64,000 bases of DNA from Paucimonas sp. (lineage in GTDB: Bacteria; Pseudomonadota; Gammaproteobacteria; Pseudomonadales; Pseudomonadaceae): positions 1-64,000 of the forward strand of contig JAIRVG010000011.1 in NCBI GenBank assembly GCA_031253995.1. Direction: 5' to 3'. The translations under genes and the position numbers were made by a program. Position 1 is the first letter of the stretch. Every line of letters begins with the position of its first letter. Positions 62,724 through 64,000 of this stretch are shown here, piece after piece. The notes below the pieces were generated by a model. That model was not told the DNA's origin and ran no database searches. It worked only from the letters and a program-made list of their open reading frames with translations.

Positions 62724-62852
62724 CGGTGGTGCTCCCCAATCGTCGAAGTCGTTCAGCGGCGCCGCACTATCTGAGAGTGCTTGTTATTCGCGCCTACGAG
62801 TTCAAGGACGACGGGTTTGGGGAAAACCCTGAAACTTTCCGAAAAATTTTCC
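62724..62852 (-). promoter_or_regulatory. Putative promoter region of the receptor gene
   Basis: A 129-base gap between fecR and the receptor, where ECF-driven promoters of such cassettes usually lie. CGTCCTTG and GGAAAG are present on the minus strand but not at standard spacing, so I cannot fix a promoter. No Fur box was recognised. Confidence 0.3.
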
Positions 62853-63818
62853 TCAGCTTTCGCGCAGCACCCGCAGCCAGGGGGTGTACTGCTCGGCACT
62901 GAGGCCGAGGGTGTGCCTGAGCGCCTTGAGCACGGCGTCCGGCTTGTCGATCTCGAACACGCCGGAGACCTTGCGCTGGCGCAGCGCGTCGCCGAGCACC
63001 AGGGTCTGCCCCGGCCAGTAGCGGTTCAGCTCGTCCACCACCTCGGCCAGCGGCTGCTGGCGGAACACCAGCTGGCGCTGGCGCCAGGCGAACTCGCTGG
63101 CACCGTCGATCTCGTGCACTGCGGCCAGTTGCCCGCCCTGGTACTCGACCCCACGCCCCGGCTCCAGCAATACGGCCTGTTCGCCGCCGGCACTGACCTG
63201 AACCTTGCCCTGGGCCACCCGCACCCGGGTCTGGCCGTCCTGGCGCGACACGCTGAAGCGGGTCCCGACCACCTTGACCCAGCCCTCGCCGGAGCGGATC
63301 ACGAAGGGCCGCGCCGGGTCGGCGCTGACCTCGAACCAGGCTTCGCCGCGCAGCAGGTTCACTCGCCGCTCGCCTTGGGCGAGCTCGACCTGGATCGCAC
63401 TGTCGGTATTGAGCTGGACCCGGGACCCATCGTCCAGGCTCAGCTCGCGCGCCTCGCCGGTGGCGGTGGCGTAGTCGGCGCGCCAGCGGTCCGGCCAGGG
63501 GCTGGACAGGGTCAGGGCGCCCACCGCCAGCACCACCGCGGCGGCACTGGCCCAGGCCCGCAGCCTCGGTTTGCGCCAGCGCGCCCGCTCGGCCTCGCGC
63601 CACTGCCGGGCCGGCTGGCGCAAGGCGCCCAGCAGCGCCAGCACCTCGTCCCAGGCCTGCGCCTGTTGCGGGCCGCGCGCCAGCCAGGTGGCGAAGTCGT
63701 TGCGCTCCTGCGGGCTGACGTCCTCGGCCTGCAAGCGGTAGTACCAGGCGCTTGCTTCTTCGAACAGATCGTCAGGGTGGGTCATGCGCGTATCCATGGC
63801 GGCGAAGGGCTCGGTCAT
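62853..63818 (-). CDS. FecR-type anti-sigma factor
   Basis: A 321-aa membrane regulator that holds or activates its sigma factor in response to the receptor's STN domain. It has a cytoplasmic N-terminal domain with the family pattern EEASAWYYRL (about 20-29), one membrane span (about 88-105, WASAAAVVLAVGALTLS), and a periplasmic FecR domain (GEARELSLDDGSRVQLNTDS, VVGTRFSV), plus a C-terminal STN-binding segment. Start ATG 63818 overlaps the sigma stop. Confidence 0.92.
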   Translation of the reverse strand: MTEPFAAMDTRMTHPDDLFEEASAWYYRLQAEDVSPQERNDFATWLARGPQQAQAWDEVLALLGALRQPARQWREAERARWRKPRLRAWASAAAVVLAVGALTLSSPWPDRWRADYATATGEARELSLDDGSRVQLNTDSAIQVELAQGERRVNLLRGEAWFEVSADPARPFVIRSGEGWVKVVGTRFSVSRQDGQTRVRVAQGKVQVSAGGEQAVLLEPGRGVEYQGGQLAAVHEIDGASEFAWRQRQLVFRQQPLAEVVDELNRYWPGQTLVLGDALRQRKVSGVFEIDKPDAVLKALRHTLGLSAEQYTPWLRVLRES

Positions 63819-64000
63819 CGTGCCCCCGTTGTGTCGTCGAGCAGGCGGGCCTTGATGAAGCCCCGGCAGTCCACCAGCGCGCGGCGCAATTGGTATTCGA
63901 CGCTGCGCGGGGAGATCTTCAGGCGTTCGCCGATCTCCCGGTAGGACAATTCGTCGACATGATAGAGCAGGAAGATGTGCCGGGTCGCCTCGGGCAACGC
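63815..64000 (-). CDS. ECF sigma factor, FecI-like, 5' end outside the window
   Basis: Only the last 61 codons are in the window. They show the sigma-4 domain: LPEATRHIFLLYHVDELSYREIGERLKISPRSVEYQLRRAL, with the helix-turn-helix ending ISPRSVEYQLRRAL. It is followed by fecR and a TonB receptor, the standard order fecI-fecR-fecA. The N-terminus (sigma-2) and any Fur-controlled promoter lie beyond position 64000. Confidence 0.9.
   Translation of the reverse strand, partial: ALPEATRHIFLLYHVDELSYREIGERLKISPRSVEYQLRRALVDCRGFIKARLLDDTTGAR

Noticed and set aside
60300..62774. 824-codon plus-strand frame opposite the TonB receptor
   Set aside because: The receptor on the minus strand has signal peptide, STN, plug and barrel; this frame shows only mirrored codon bias.

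Overview
The window is a gene-dense, GC-rich chromosomal segment from a Pseudomonas. The evidence is the run of Pseudomonas-like housekeeping loci (gltBD, aroKB behind a pilM-Q cluster, ponA, maeB, rpmE/priA/argS, yggS-proC-yggT-metXW, thiSG, ftsYEX-rpoH, coaD, ggt, mutM, ilvD) together with dispersed palindromes of the GTGGGAGCTGGCTTGCCAGCGA type. The join of argS and its SPOR-protein neighbour to yggS-proC-metXW fits, from memory, the P. putida/P. fluorescens side of the genus better than P. aeruginosa. I see no phage, insertion sequence, CRISPR array, rRNA or tRNA. This is almost entirely core genome.

Layout. Positions 1-14792 lie on the minus strand: hemE, then gltB-gltD with a candidate sigma-54 promoter, then a long operon pilM-pilN-pilOP fusion-pilQ-aroK-aroB-(AAA ATPase/SPOR protein). 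Positions 14980-25000 hold ponA (+), maeB, an SNase-like nuclease and rpmE (-), then priA, argS and an FtsN-like SPOR protein (+). Positions 25089-27027 hold a methyltransferase, a double-TM2 protein and an NlpC/P60 hydrolase. Positions 27251-33947 are a plus-strand run: yggS, proC, yggT, metX, metW, a DUF4426 protein, rdgB, hemW and a DUF3392 protein. Then come trmB-thiG-thiS and a DUF423 protein (-), mtgA (+), rpoH and ftsX-ftsE-ftsY (-), a pair of M16 peptidases with rsmD and a YheT-type hydrolase (+), a sulfurtransferase and a TetR regulator (-), an aldehyde dehydrogenase/Tat lipoprotein/GMC oxidoreductase module, coaD, a ferredoxin and ggt (+), mutM and an HDOD protein (-), an rRNA methyltransferase (+), a hicB relic and a DUF2867 protein (-), ilvD (+), and finally a sigma factor/FecR/TonB-dependent receptor cassette (-) cut by the window end.

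Functional themes are nitrogen assimilation (GOGAT), shikimate, proline, methionine, branched-chain amino-acid, thiamine, CoA and heme biosynthesis, peptidoglycan synthesis and division (ponA, mtgA, ftsEX, two SPOR proteins), protein targeting (ftsY) and heat shock (rpoH), and iron uptake signalling. Nothing here is clearly a new system. The points most worth a second look are the reduced type IV pilus cluster (PilO-PilP fusion, PilQ without AMIN domains, no pilT beside yggS), a textbook -24/-12 promoter before gltB, a family of palindromes built from 7-bp units that sit at gene ends, a nuclease whose signal peptide seems to be encoded by the rpmE terminator, a hicB antitoxin relic, and the TetR-linked alcohol/aldehyde oxidation module.
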